DNA of 64,000 nucleotides, taken from the NCBI GenBank assembly GCA_026315105.1, contig CM048744.1:317757270-317821269 (forward strand), in the 5' to 3' direction. The notes under the pieces were generated by a model that was given only the letters and a program-made list of their open reading frames with translations, made no database searches and was not told the origin of the DNA. The translations under genes were made by a program, and so were the position numbers. The stretch is from Locusta migratoria. Lineage: Eukaryota > Arthropoda > Insecta > Orthoptera > Acrididae. Positions 46,091 to 56,111 of the stretch are shown here, piece after piece; position 1 is the stretch's first letter; each line of letters begins with the position of its first letter.

Positions 46091-47030
46091 AATAATAAAA
46101 AAAAGTGACATTACTGTTTCTCTCAGTGAAAAGGAGATTTTGAGAGGAATATCATTAGGCATTGATGTGTATTTAGAACACTGTGAATATTATAAAGTGA
46201 ATAATAGTACAGTAATGCCCCACAGTAACAAAGCACTTCAAGTGGAAAATGAAGCAACAGCCAGACAGGCAGAAGTTTTGTGGCACCAAAGACTTGGACA
46301 CAGAGAAGCTTTACCCGAAATATGTGGAGCTGCCAAATTCAAAGAAAAATCTGTCTGAAACGAAAGATGAAAAGAAAGCTTTCAAACCAAGCCAAACAAC
46401 TACTGAAAATGTTCTTGAACTAGTGCACAGTGATGTAGGTTATATAAGACACATTTCTTTGGGTGGAGCACATTATTATGCTACTTATCTTGATGACCAC
46501 TCAAGATATTCAGTAGTAAAAGTGCTGAAGCACAAAGGTGATGTGTTTGAGTCTCTTATAGAATTTAAGGTACGTGCAGAGTGTGAAACAGGGAGAAAAC
46601 TACAAACTTTCCAGTCAGACAATGGGACTGAGTATATCAATGCCCATTTAAGGAGTTGTTCAAAAAAGAGGGTATATTACATCGAAGAAGTACTATTTAC
46701 TCTCCTCCATCAAATGGTAAAGCTGAACGCCTGAACAAACAATTATATCTATTGTGAGATGTTTATTATTTCAAAGTGGTTTGCCCGACAACTTTTAGGG
46801 GGGAAGCTTTGATGTTGGCTTGTTGCATTATAAATATATGCCCAACAAGATTCCTTGGTGGAAAGATCCCCTATGAAGTCTGGAAACAGAAAAAACTAAC
46901 TAAAGATGATTTGAAAATGTTTAAAGTATTTGGATGCAGAACCTGGACAAGCACATTGACATTTGACAAACTTGCAGAGTGGGCAGAAGAATGTGTTTAT
47001 CTTGAAGTGGGAGCAGTATCAAAGGGCTAG
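46091..47030 (+). pseudogene. Copia integrase
   Basis: The GAG-pre-integrase part reads VLWHQRLGHR (about 46276-46305, the His-x3-His of the zinc site). The core follows with LVHSDVGYI (first Asp, about 46420-46445), YYATYLDDHSRYSVVKVLK and TFQSDNGTEYINAHL (second Asp, about 46608-46652). The Glu region near 46700-46740 is disturbed by a stop after KLNA. The remainder is in several frames to LAEWAEECVYLEV (about 46970-47010). It is clearly inactive. Confidence 0.85.
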
Positions 47031-47039
47031 TTTCTATGG

Positions 47040-47700
47040 AGCCTTGAGCAGAAGAAAATCCTTTTGAGAAGAGATGTCATCTTTGACGAGGAAGTATTCC
47101 CTCTGAAGGCCAGAGTAAATAAAGAACTGTGTCTTCCAGGGGAAGTAAACAAGAATCAGATGTTAACAGCTGATTCACAAAGCCATGAAGTGACATCAGA
47201 CAATACCAATACTGTGCAGTTGAGCTTCCAGGATGTCTCAACCGATGGTGACAACACACAGCTGAGAAATGCAGAACCAGCAGCCGGCAGTGCAACTGGG
47301 TCAAGAGATGCAGACCAGTCCGAGATTGGAGTAGAATTTAGGTTCAACATAGAAGACAGTGTTATTGCCAGCAGTGACGATTATTTGTGCTCTGTGATGA
47401 TTAAGTTAGGTTTGAAACAATGTGAGAAAGACCCTTGTTTATTTTTCTCTAATAATATGAGAATTGGGGTTCATGTTGATGATGTTGTTGCCATAGGCTA
47501 GGAAGATGCAATAGTGACATTCAAAATTGGTTTGAAATCTCACATCAACATTAAAGAAATGGACAACATGTTGTTTATTTTGGGACTTGAGATTGAACAG
47601 TATCAGGGGCAGGTGAAACTGAACAAAATTCATTAAATTCCGCAGGTGCTAACAGAATTTAAAATACAGGATTGCAAGGGCATATCTACACCTTGTAATG
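47040..47700 (+). pseudogene. Copia RT remnant, N-terminal half deleted
   Basis: After the integrase tail (RRDVIFDEEVFP) a polar linker runs to EFRFNIED (about 47335-47358) and then jumps to LGLKQCEKDPCLFFS (about 47406-47450) and VHVDDVVAIG (motif C, YVDD-like, about 47470-47499). The fingers and motifs A and B, about 150 residues, are missing at about 47360. Reading ends with TAG at 47499-47501; a later piece, LGLEIEQYQGQ, is visible near 47583. Confidence 0.85.
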
Positions 47701-48404
47701 ATAACCATTTGTGAAGATGAGAGTGAAGAGGCAATTGACCATAGGTTGTACCAAAAGGCAGTGGGTTGTTTGTTGTATATTTCCTCATGTACTCGGCCTC
47801 ATATTGCCTTTATTGTTGGAAGTTGAGCCAATTTAATTCTAAACCAAGCATTTCTCATTGGGTCAGAGTCAAAAGGGTATTTCGTACCTGCAACAAACTA
47901 ATGACTTGAGTTTATGTTTCAGTGCTGATTCTTGTGATAACTGTTTCTTTCGGTGATGCTGACTGGGCAAATTACCCAACTGATAGCAAATCAATAACAG
48001 GGTACACTATTTTATTAGCTAGAGCTGCAGTCAGCTGGAAGAGTAAGAAGCAATCTCTTGTAGCAACCTCTACTGTAGAAGCTGAATATGTTGCCATGTT
48101 TGTAACAGATAAGGAAGTGGAATGGTTCGCAGATTTCCTAAATGACTTGAAGTGCTGTGAATTTGTTAGGCTGCCCCTGCAGGTCTATGCTGACAACACA
48201 GGTGCCATTGAGATCACCAAGAAGAAAGGCGTATCTGAAATGAGCAAACACTTCAGGGTGCGGTATCAAGTCAGACAGACTGTCTTAGATGGTCTTCTCA
48301 GGTTTAAGTGTGTATCAACTAATGACAATGCGGCAGACATTTTAACGATAGGTCAAAACCGGCTGAAAACTGAGAAATACAGAGACCTGTTGGGATTAAA
48401 ATAA
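47701..48404 (+). pseudogene. Copia RNase H domain
   Basis: The open part 47922-48404 reads FGDADWANYPTDSKSITGYTI (first Asp), VSWKSKKQSLVATSTVEAEYV (Glu), VYADNTGAIEITKKK (Asp) and FKCVSTNDNAADILTIG before the stop. This is the classical Copia RNase H end of the polyprotein. All acidic residues of the family seem present, though the upstream part is broken by stops between 47637 and 47900. Confidence 0.9.
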
Positions 48405-48715
48405 CAATGAGTTCCTGTTGGTCGAGATGACTTGTTTATTTTGTGTCTTGTGTGTTCTTATGTTTTTTATTGTTATATTGTGTTCTTTCTTTCCTTAAAT
48501 TTGTGTGCTCTTATGTTTTATATTTGAATATGGTGTTCTTTCGATTTACTGGAATTTTGTGTGTTGTCATGGTTTTGGAATATTGTGTTCTTTCACTTCA
48601 CTGAAATTTGTGTTTTCTTATGTTTGTACTTGAATTTATGTTTTCATGTTTAATAATAGAATCTAGTAGTCTGAGACTACTAAGTAATTATCTCATGGTT
48701 GACACCAAGGGAAAG
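48405..48715 (+). other. Copia 3' untranslated region and polypurine tract
   Basis: T- and TG-rich with repeated TGTGTTCTT-like phrases. It ends in CCAAGGGAAAG (48705-48715) right before the 3' LTR, a plausible polypurine tract. Confidence 0.7.
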
Positions 48716-49024
48716 TGTTGTACTGTAATTCAGTTTCATAAATGTGGTTGCCCTCATTTGAACTCACCGCTAACAGCATAGCACTCAGAAACCAAAGGAC
48801 TTACAGTTTATGTTTTCTGTTTGTAGTGTGTTCTTCAGAGTAGTAGTAGTCGGTGGCCCTAAAACATGAAGTAACGAAGTATAATGCTTGTGTGACTTAA
48901 GAATGTTCAAACTGTATGTGTTTATAATCAATATATTTAATAACAGTGACGTTGTGGACAATATTATTTCAAACACCCTTTTTCATTCACATATGTAACC
49001 ACGCACTTCAGAGAGAATACAACA
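48716..49024 (+). repeat. Copia 3' LTR
   Basis: 309 bases matching the 5' LTR, with the same TGTTGTACTG start and AATACAACA end. TCGTC follows as the right target duplication. Confidence 0.93.
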
Positions 49025-49858
49025 TCGTCTGCAAGTAATCTACAATGGTAACTCAGTTTATTTCCTTCATCAGATACATAGTAGTTACTCAATTGACTCA
49101 GACTTCCCTGTGTTGAATGTGAGTTTACTACCACATACATGTATGACACAGTATACAATAACATGCTTCCTGTTGCATGTGAAGTCCCCCTATCAGATTA
49201 TCAATTTATTTTATTTCACAAATATTATTAGGAACAAAAGCCTTCAGAAATATTGCCTTGACCTTCCCTGCAATAATCATTCACAGCCCATCCCATCACA
49301 ATTCCACATTAGTACCGCAATGCAGCACCCCATTTTCTCACCAGTCCTGTCTGCACCTCCCTCCCTAATCCCTGCCCCCTATCCTCTAGGCAGCCACATC
49401 TTATTTAACGTATCTTACAAAACCATCTGGACTGATTTTTAAAAACTTAAGCTCTTTAAATTCTTACGAAATTTTCAAAATTAAGATGAAAAAACAGCAC
49501 TTACTCCAATAACTGCTGCACAGTTAAAACACTAACTGATACTGATGACAATAGGTGTCACTGAACCCACAATCATTATACTAGTTTTGTAGTGGAGATG
49601 CTGTGTGTCATGTTCAAAGTTTTCGAGGTCTTCTCACGGAAATCCCCACTCCATAGAACTTCATGACAAACTGTTCATATATAGTAATCATATTAAAAAC
49701 ACATGACTACACCTACAGCTTCCTTTAAAAAAATAAATAAACAAAAAATTAAAAACTAAGAAACGTCACAAAGTCTAAAATGACTGACTTTATAGTAACA
49801 AGGCGAGATGGCAAATTTAAACTAGTTTTAAAGAGTTAAACTTTTACCCCATACCGTT
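49025..49858. other. Unassigned sequence
   Basis: C-rich stretch at about 49260-49390, otherwise AT-rich. The + frame 49110-49442 lacks known motifs. Confidence 0.4.
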
Positions 49859-50006
49859 AGTTTCTTGCGAGCAATGTTGGCCGGACAATCATGGAAGAGA
49901 AAAGATAATTTTACAAGACATAAATACATGAAAAGCTAACATAATGTGCCATATTTGACGTTTATCGTATTTATACTTAACCTGCATATTACGAAAGTTT
50001 GGACAG

Positions 50007-51402
50007 TAATTGAAACCTCCCATTAAATATATCTCCTAAACTTGAATTTTAAGATAAGGTGTATATTACTAAAGTACCCAGAAGTATGACAACAATGTAT
50101 AAAAACTTAACCCTTCCGAAAGCGTTAGCTCAATTAATGTTATGTGATAATATCAACATTAGGCACTAGAATAATGGAAAGCGAAATGTATTAATTACAT
50201 CTACTTTGATAAAAACCAATATATTAGACATAAAAACGTTAGTCCTTAGCTAATGTGAAAGCAGGAACATCACTTATTCGAAAGGGGTGCATTTGGTGCA
50301 GGGTTTGAATTTTACTTATAATCCTGGCTGTCTCGTTTGGTAATTTTGGCAATCATGTGACGTTGGCATTAGCTAATCGTGTTAAATGCAAATGTTTTGT
50401 CATGAAATCTTCGTTGTACGAGGACAATTACTTTTACTGAGTGGACAAGAGTACATACAAAAATATGTCAAACACAGAGCAGGAACGGCATTATTTAAGT
50501 CACGGACTATACTAAACACAAATCAAGTCAATCTATGCGGATTTCTAAGAATATAAACATTTTCTACCGCGTTTTTTTGTTGTTGCCAACATAACCACGT
50601 GAGGCTGCCGAGGTGGTAAGTAAAATTTTGCTGGTGTAGGAAATATATAACTGCCACGGCATCTGAATAGAAATTTAATTTTTTCTCCTACAAGTGCTGG
50701 CCTCGAACTATGCGGTTCTGTAGCAGTAATCTTGCAGTACACATTGACGATTTTACGACTACAGCAGACAGGCCCATACGATTACAAAATAAACACTCTT
50801 TGATGGTTTCGAAACAGTGGTAAAACTTTACGACGCTTCTCGCCAGGCTCTGGTGCTTATGTTGGCAACAGATAAACAATGAATTGTAGAATCGCGTTAA
50901 TATTTTTCACGGGCTACAAAGAACATGTTATTGTTGCTCGTTTCATTCGCAGCCAGATTAAAACTGTACCTGCTCTGTGATTTACAGGTTCTTGTATGTA
51001 CCCTTGTCCATCCAGAAAAAAAAAATTAGTTTTATTGAAATTGTAAAGATAAAACATTTATTGAGTTGCCGCCATTACCATTGGTGTCAACATAACTACT
51101 AAAGCCCTGCGAGAAGCATCGTACAATGTAACCGAAACAGTGCTTCGAAACCTAACACTGTACGGTTTCATTTGTCCTGAAACCGTCAGATGTTAAAGTT
51201 TTCCCACCTCTAACTATTAAATTGCAGTTTAACATCGGTTTTTATTTTACGTCTGATCAGTTTGAAACAAACCGCAAAGATGGCGTTAAGAAACTAAAAC
51301 CTAATGGGGTACCTAGTACAGTCATCGTTCTCAAATTAAGGAACGAAAGCCACCAAAAGACAGGGGTGTGCATAGTGAATCGACTGCACTTCCACTGCAC
51401 AG
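50007..51402 (+). other. Internal segment of the P-like element absent from the right copy
   Basis: Both borders have ACAG (50003-50006 and 51399-51402), and the right copy has a single ACAG at the matching point (55075-55078, reverse). The segment therefore looks like original internal sequence, deleted in the other copy between short repeats. It contains an inverted pair (about 50800-50870 and 51085-51160, sharing CGAGAAGC-TCGTA and TTCGAAACC) and the THAP-like piece at 51222. Confidence 0.65.
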
Positions 51403-51473
51403 GCAGAACCAGGTACCGTTTACATATATTGTATGTATATAAAAAAGATTCGTATCTTACTCATTTTACGTAG
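51222..51473 (+). pseudogene. THAP-domain C-terminal-like fragment of the P-like transposase
   Basis: The text FYFTSDQFETNRKDGVKKLKPNGVPSTVI resembles the end of a THAP DNA-binding domain, CSDHFE...LKPNAVPT(I). The zinc ligands of that stretch are changed: Cys to Thr and His to Gln. The AVPT-type box is kept as GVPS. A possible acceptor (TTAAATTGCAG, about 51214-51224) precedes it. It lies in the orientation expected for the second coding part of a transposase whose first part is seen in the other copy. After about residue 40 the text has no known motif. Confidence 0.55.
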
Positions 51474-51874
51474 ATTTCTCACAGTGTATTTCGACAAAAC
51501 TTTTTTTACATTTACAGATAGTGAATAATACTGCTTGCACATAAATCAATCAATGAATTTGTGCAAAATATTCCGTCGTGTCACAGTGTTGTGGAAAAAG
51601 TTGCGCGCGTATTTTTAATCTCTAGAATACGTTTTCTTCTGAGAAAATATAACCGCCATGCAGAGAAGGATTCCACAGCAAAATGCAGTAGTAAATGTAT
51701 TGTCATGATGAATGCACAGAAGGTATTTTAAGACACAATTACTATGTAGATAAATTACCTTTCAAATATTTTAGACAAATAAACTAATTTGTAATTTTTA
51801 TTCTTTTCCTTAGCGGCCTAAATAACTAAAGTACATATTTTAGTAAGTACCAATACTTTAAATCAAATATGTTA

Positions 51875-52428
51875 TTTTGAATAATGATATGCCAAGATCG
51901 TGGTATTTCGTATTTATTTATAACAGATGACCGGTTACAATGTACATAGACATCATTATCTGGTCTCCAATGCGAACATAAAATATATGATTACAAAAAA
52001 TCAACAAAGTAAGATGCCACATAACTGTATGCATAGGTAATCATATGTCAATGGTTTTTTCTCACATTCAAACACTAAATTATAACATTATTACACAAAT
52101 GCATATTTAGCAAGTGGAAAGTACTGGTGGGTCGTAACACATCCAACTTGCTACAATATCCATTTCTATAATAGTGTTATAATTTAGTGCTTGTATGTGA
52201 GAAAAAACTATTGAAATATGTTACCTATGCATACAGTTACGTGGAATCTTCCTTTGTTGATGTTTTGTAACCATATATTTTATGTTCCCCCTTACAGACC
52301 AGAAGATGATGTCTATGTAGATCGAAACCGGTCGTCTGTTATAAATAAATACGAAATACCGCGATCTTGGCATTTCATTATTCACAAAAACATGTTTATA
52401 AGTTCGCTCCCTGCCATGAGCAAATTAT
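51875..52428. mobile_element. Foldback (hairpin) element 2 with 13-bp target duplication
   Basis: The arms 51883-52092 and 52170-52379 are reverse complements with scattered mismatches around a 77-base loop, followed by a 50-base right extension. ATCAAATATGTTA is at 51862-51874 and 52429-52441. The P-like right copy preserves the uninterrupted site (reverse of about 54598-54620), proving insertion. The right arm has CAGAAGATGATG and GATCGAAACCGGT, like foldback element 1, although the rest of the arms is different. Confidence 0.85.
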
Positions 52429-52650
52429 ATCAAATATGTTAACTCAAATGACTTGAAGTCTCTTACAATTACAACATATATTACTTTTGATAAAAATAAG
52501 TATGAAACAATTTTACAACTAATCTGTACAAAAATAAAGGCCTTGATCTCCGATTACGAATTTTTCCTTAATATTCGCAGTAGAAGTGATGAAACGATTA
52601 AAAACTTTAGTTCAATGTTTACTTAACGTACTGGCATACCCCGTGACGTA

Positions 52651-52987
52651 ATGCGGATTTTCTGCTACCTGATTGTGACTCTCATTTTGCGGCCCCCCTC
52701 TCCTCCCTCAATACCACCCCACCGTATTTTGGGAATTGAGCATAAGATAAAAATAAATTAACTTTGGCAATAAGTACCAAAATTGCTTCAGTGTTTACCA
52801 CAATAAAATAGGGACACTGCAATTTATTTTTCCTGAAATATATATCAGTTTCTTCTGATTTATACTTTATGCTGAACAAATCCTATTTGAAGATTGTTTA
52901 TATGACTTATTTGTCTTAGAAGTCTGTAACAGCGGACAAAAACTTAATAAACGTAATATAATTTCAACTGAGACGTAAATACTTAAC
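52651..52987. other. Unassigned sequence inside the left P-like copy
   Basis: It lies after the similarity to the right copy ends and before repeat D1. AT-rich with a C-rich stretch at 52691-52730. The minus frame 52879-52682 is not convincing. Confidence 0.35.
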
Positions 52988-54165
52988 ATAAAATTTGTGA
53001 GCCTGTAGGGCTTTCATAGCATTAAATTATGGTATTCTGATTAAAGTATGGTGAATACTTTCAAATATATTAGGCGTATAATAATTTCTTGTCAGTAGGA
53101 CTTCAGTGCCTGGACACAAACACTCAAATCTTTAGGCTCACCAGTTTCAGATTTATTAGACCGTTTTTAAATAAACTAATTAAGTTATACAACACTCCTG
53201 TTGACAACATAGTTCTTTTTCCTGGGTTGATAATAGATATTTCGTGGGCAGCCATGGGTTAGTTTGTAGAGCTAGTAGTTTTGAAAGCTTTCCACTGAGA
53301 GAACTGATTTGTCTGTAACTAGGACAAAGAGGTAAAGTAGTTGTGACAAAATATCCTGGTCTAGCGAAGTATGGCGACCCTTTAAGTATTTCTAGAGTCG
53401 CCAATACAAACTGACTTAACAGTTCCTTTACGGACAGCGACGTAGCAAATATTACTTAGCGTAACAAAGTAGAGAGCGTCTCACTTCACCTGGAGCATAG
53501 GGATGAGAACAACGGTTGGTCTCGCGGATGTGCTGAAAACATGGGACAGAGGCGTCACCGCTTCACTGGTTTCAATTCTACGATGTTAACGAATTATAGT
53601 GGTCGAAATAATTTAAATCCAAAATTTACTCGTAATATCGAATTTCCAGCTCCTATATTAGGTATCGATGTATAACCAGTGGAGACATGAAAATTTCTGC
53701 CTAGCTGCAACCCGGGCCAGGATTTCCTGCTTTTTGTGATTGATCGCCTTGTAAGTTTCAGCTTTCCGACCTCGTTTCCAGAATTGACTGAAATTTCTGT
53801 ATACCACAGTGAACATATAAACGAGTCACCATGTTCTGGATTCGTTCGTCTCTAATGTCCTAGATATCATGCCAAATAGAAAGTAACGTATTCAAATAAA
53901 ATTGCTCTATTGATATAAAATTTAAGAAAATTTGTTCTGTAAGTATGTAATAACATTGATAATTTGTAATCACAATTTGCTTTATACGTACAATTTGTTA
54001 TAGCCGTCGAGACACTTCACCAATATTGACTCATGACTGCAGTCGGTCACTCTCCTTTGACCGTAGCACACACGAGCGATTTTGAAAGCAACTGCAATTA
54101 TTATTCCGAACATCTCTGTGTCACAAAATTCTGGCATGAATTTAGGAGCAGTTGCATTTATTTCC
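52988..54165 (+). repeat. Direct repeat D, copy 1
   Basis: It matches 56112-57404 in the same direction, from ATAAAATTTGTGAG to GCATTTATTTCC. It has no TG...CA or inverted ends, and the longest open frame (53404-53180, minus) shows no motif. Its right border touches the terminal part of the left P-like copy. The nature of D is unknown: a 5'-truncated retroposon or an internal part of a larger element are possible. Confidence 0.8.
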
Positions 54166-54168
54166 AGT

Positions 54169-54335
54169 GCCGCCCATAGCGCTGCTATTGCGAGATAGGC
54201 CTACAATGGCAACGCCCCGCCAGTTGGCGGTACAGGTCCCTAGCTGTATTTAGAGCCCAGTATTGGGAGAGTACCGCCAACTGGGCGGACGCCGCCATTG
54301 TAGGCCTATATCGCAATGCCAGCGCTATGGGCGGC
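54169..54335. repeat. Palindrome at the junction of the two P-like copies
   Basis: The arms 54169-54233 and 54271-54335 (65 bases each, few mismatches) face each other across 37 bases. They are the subterminal sequences of the left copy's right end and the right copy's left end. GC-rich, with GCCGCCCATAGCGCTG at the tips. Confidence 0.9.
54243..54250. repeat. Left 8-bp target duplication of the P-like right copy
   Basis: GCTGTATT, identical to 55670-55677. Confidence 0.88.
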
Positions 54336-55669
54336 TCTGTTAAATTAGCAGTTATGGTCAAGGGAACCGGTCTGTACATCGACGTGGTATGACAGTACGT
54401 TAAGTAAATAATGAACAAAAGTTTTTAATCGTTTTCTCACCTCTACTGCGAATATTAAGGAAAAATTGGTGACCTGAGATCGAGATTTGAGATCAAGACC
54501 TTTTATTTTTGAGCAAAATAGTTGTAAAATTGTTTTGTGCAAAGTTTTGTCAAAAATAATGTATGTAGTAATGATAAGAGACATTAAGTCATTAGAGTTA
54601 ACATATTTCATTTAAAGTACTGGTACTTATTAAAATACAAATATGTAGTTTAGTTATTTAGGCTGCTAAGGAAAAGAATAAAAACTGGAAAATTACAAAT
54701 TAATTTGTCTAAAATATTTGAAAGGTATTTTATCTACATAGTAACTGCATCTTAAAATATCTTAACGGCATTCATCATGCCAATACTTTTACCACCGCAC
54801 ATTGCTGTGGAATCCACTGCTTGGCGATTATATTTTCTCAGAAAAATATGTACTCTAGTGGTTAAAAAATACGTGCACAACTTCTTCCCCAACACTGTGA
54901 TACGAAGGAATATTTTGGAACACGTTCATTGATTGATTTATGTCCAAGCAGCATTGTTCACTATCTTGAAATGTATAAAAAAAGTTTTGTCTAAATACAT
55001 TGCGATAAATTTAAGTAGAATGAGTAAGATAAGAATTTTATTTATATACATACAATATATGTAAACGGTTCTGCCTGTCCAAACTTTCGTCATATTCAGT
55101 ATAAATGCGAAATTCGTCAAAAACGGTAGATTATGTTAAATTTTCGCGTATTTGTATCTTTTAAAAATATCTTTCCTCTTACATGATTGTCCGGCCAACA
55201 TTACTCGCAAGAAACAGATGAACTTGGAAGTTTACTCGAAAGTTCAATACAAATTTGTTTACTTCACACAATTTTGCATTCTCGTATGGAAATGCATTTT
55301 TTCTTCCAATGCGATGTACCCGCAATTCTCGTCTTTTCGCATTCCTTTCGCCCTGTGGAATGCGGAAACCTCGAACTGTCTTAGTGTAACAATTCACTGC
55401 ACAACACTGCGGCATTCTTCAGCATATATAAAAGTGGAATATGCTATGTTAAGCTATTAATTTAATACACAATTAGTCTACAGATTTCCAACACCTCTAA
55501 GTGCTAAAATAACAGCGAATTAAGTGAAATATGCCATTTACGCTGATGGACTGCTTAGGCCTAAAATGGCGGACGTGGTCCACCCGCGCTCAACTGACCA
55601 ACAGCAGCCGGCGGTTGTCGGCAAGCCACACATAAAAGGTTGGCGCTACTCTCCCATTACAGGGCTCTA
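54251..55669 (-). mobile_element. P-element-like transposon, right copy (internally deleted)
   Basis: It is 1419 bases, with 31-base terminal inverted repeats (54251-54281 and 55639-55669, starting TAGAGCCC, 28 of 31 positions matching) and an 8-bp duplication GCTGTATT on both sides. A THAP-domain start lies on the minus strand 254 bases inside the right end. 31-bp terminal repeats plus 8-bp duplications plus THAP are the hallmarks of P elements; hAT also makes 8-bp duplications but does not carry an N-terminal THAP as a rule. Only the first part of the transposase is left, so it is nonautonomous. Confidence 0.85.
55179..55415 (-). pseudogene. THAP-domain N-terminus of the P-like transposase
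   Basis: It starts at Met 55415: MPQCCAVNCYTKTVRGFRIP, then RRELRVHRIGRKNAFPYENA, then KLCEVN. This is the THAP layout M-P-x-C-x3-C...F-x-x-P...R-x-x-W...C-x2-H, a zinc domain with which P-type transposases bind their ends. The key Trp of the second block is Arg, a later Trp is Ala, and the last His is Asn, so the domain should not fold properly. Coding similarity ends about 55260; a donor-like GTAAAC follows LCE. The remaining transposase is missing in this copy. Confidence 0.75.
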
Positions 55670-55677
55670 GCTGTATT

Positions 55678-56111
55678 AACACTGTATTGCCATCTAGTGG
55701 CTAAGTTTGTAACTATTACACAGAGTTATTTCGAAAACGAAACAAAGAGTACTATACTTATTACTGACGCTTATTTAAATTGTGAAACAATCCACTTTGA
55801 AACTATAGCACTCTCCATAAGTGACCAAGAATTTGTACCTATTTTATGTAGATGGAATGTATATAGTATTAGGCAATTAAGACTTGATGTAAATTTTGTA
55901 TTCGGTTGTTACATTCTTGTCCGTACGTTCCTAGAGGCATCCGAAGAAGGCGGCTAGACTGCTGAAACTTGTTATGCTGTAATAAAATTTGCAAAAAAGC
56001 TATCTTTGACATTATTTTCACTCAAAATGGAGATTGCATCCTGAATGATTGCAAACCCATATATACTCAACTGAAAAGAAGTCTTGTACTGTGAAGTACA
56101 TTCTTTATAAT
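55678..56111. other. Unassigned sequence between P-like element and repeat D2
   Basis: It begins AACACTGTATTGCCATCTAGTGGC. A short GAAGAAGGCGGCTAGACTGCTGAAAC (about 55941-55966) is reminiscent of the arm motif of the foldback elements but has no mirror partner. No gene. Confidence 0.4.

Larger units (their letters stand above)
44462..49024 (+). mobile_element. Copia/Ty1 LTR retrotransposon with deleted RT
   Basis: Two LTRs (44462-44773 and 48716-49024) start TGTTGTACTG and end AATACAACA. TCATC (44457-44461) and TCGTC (49025-49029) form a 5-bp target duplication with one change. The order gag, protease, integrase, RT, RNase H is that of Copia. At 4.56 kb it is a little short because the front of RT is missing. 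The LTRs differ at about 9 of the first ~110 positions, so the insertion is old. It lies 0.2 kb upstream (on the minus strand) of the calpain-like exon, so presumably in an intron. Confidence 0.93.
49859..54242 (+). mobile_element. P-element-like transposon, left copy (5'-truncated, with insertions)
   Basis: It is the inverted counterpart of 54251-55669: 49859-50006 matches the reverse complement of about 55075-55208, 51403-51861 and 52442-52650 match that of about 54390-55074, and 54166-54242 matches the inner and terminal part of the other copy's left end. Between these are a 1.4-kb segment the right copy lacks (50007-51402), foldback element 2 (51875-52428) and repeat D1 (52988-54165). The right end keeps 20 of 31 terminal repeat bases and abuts GCTGTATT. 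The left end with the start codon region is missing. Confidence 0.75.

Noticed and set aside
55179..55415. A host THAP gene
   Set aside because: It sits inside a 1.4-kb unit with 31-base inverted ends and 8-bp duplications, so it belongs to the transposon; key residues are also changed.
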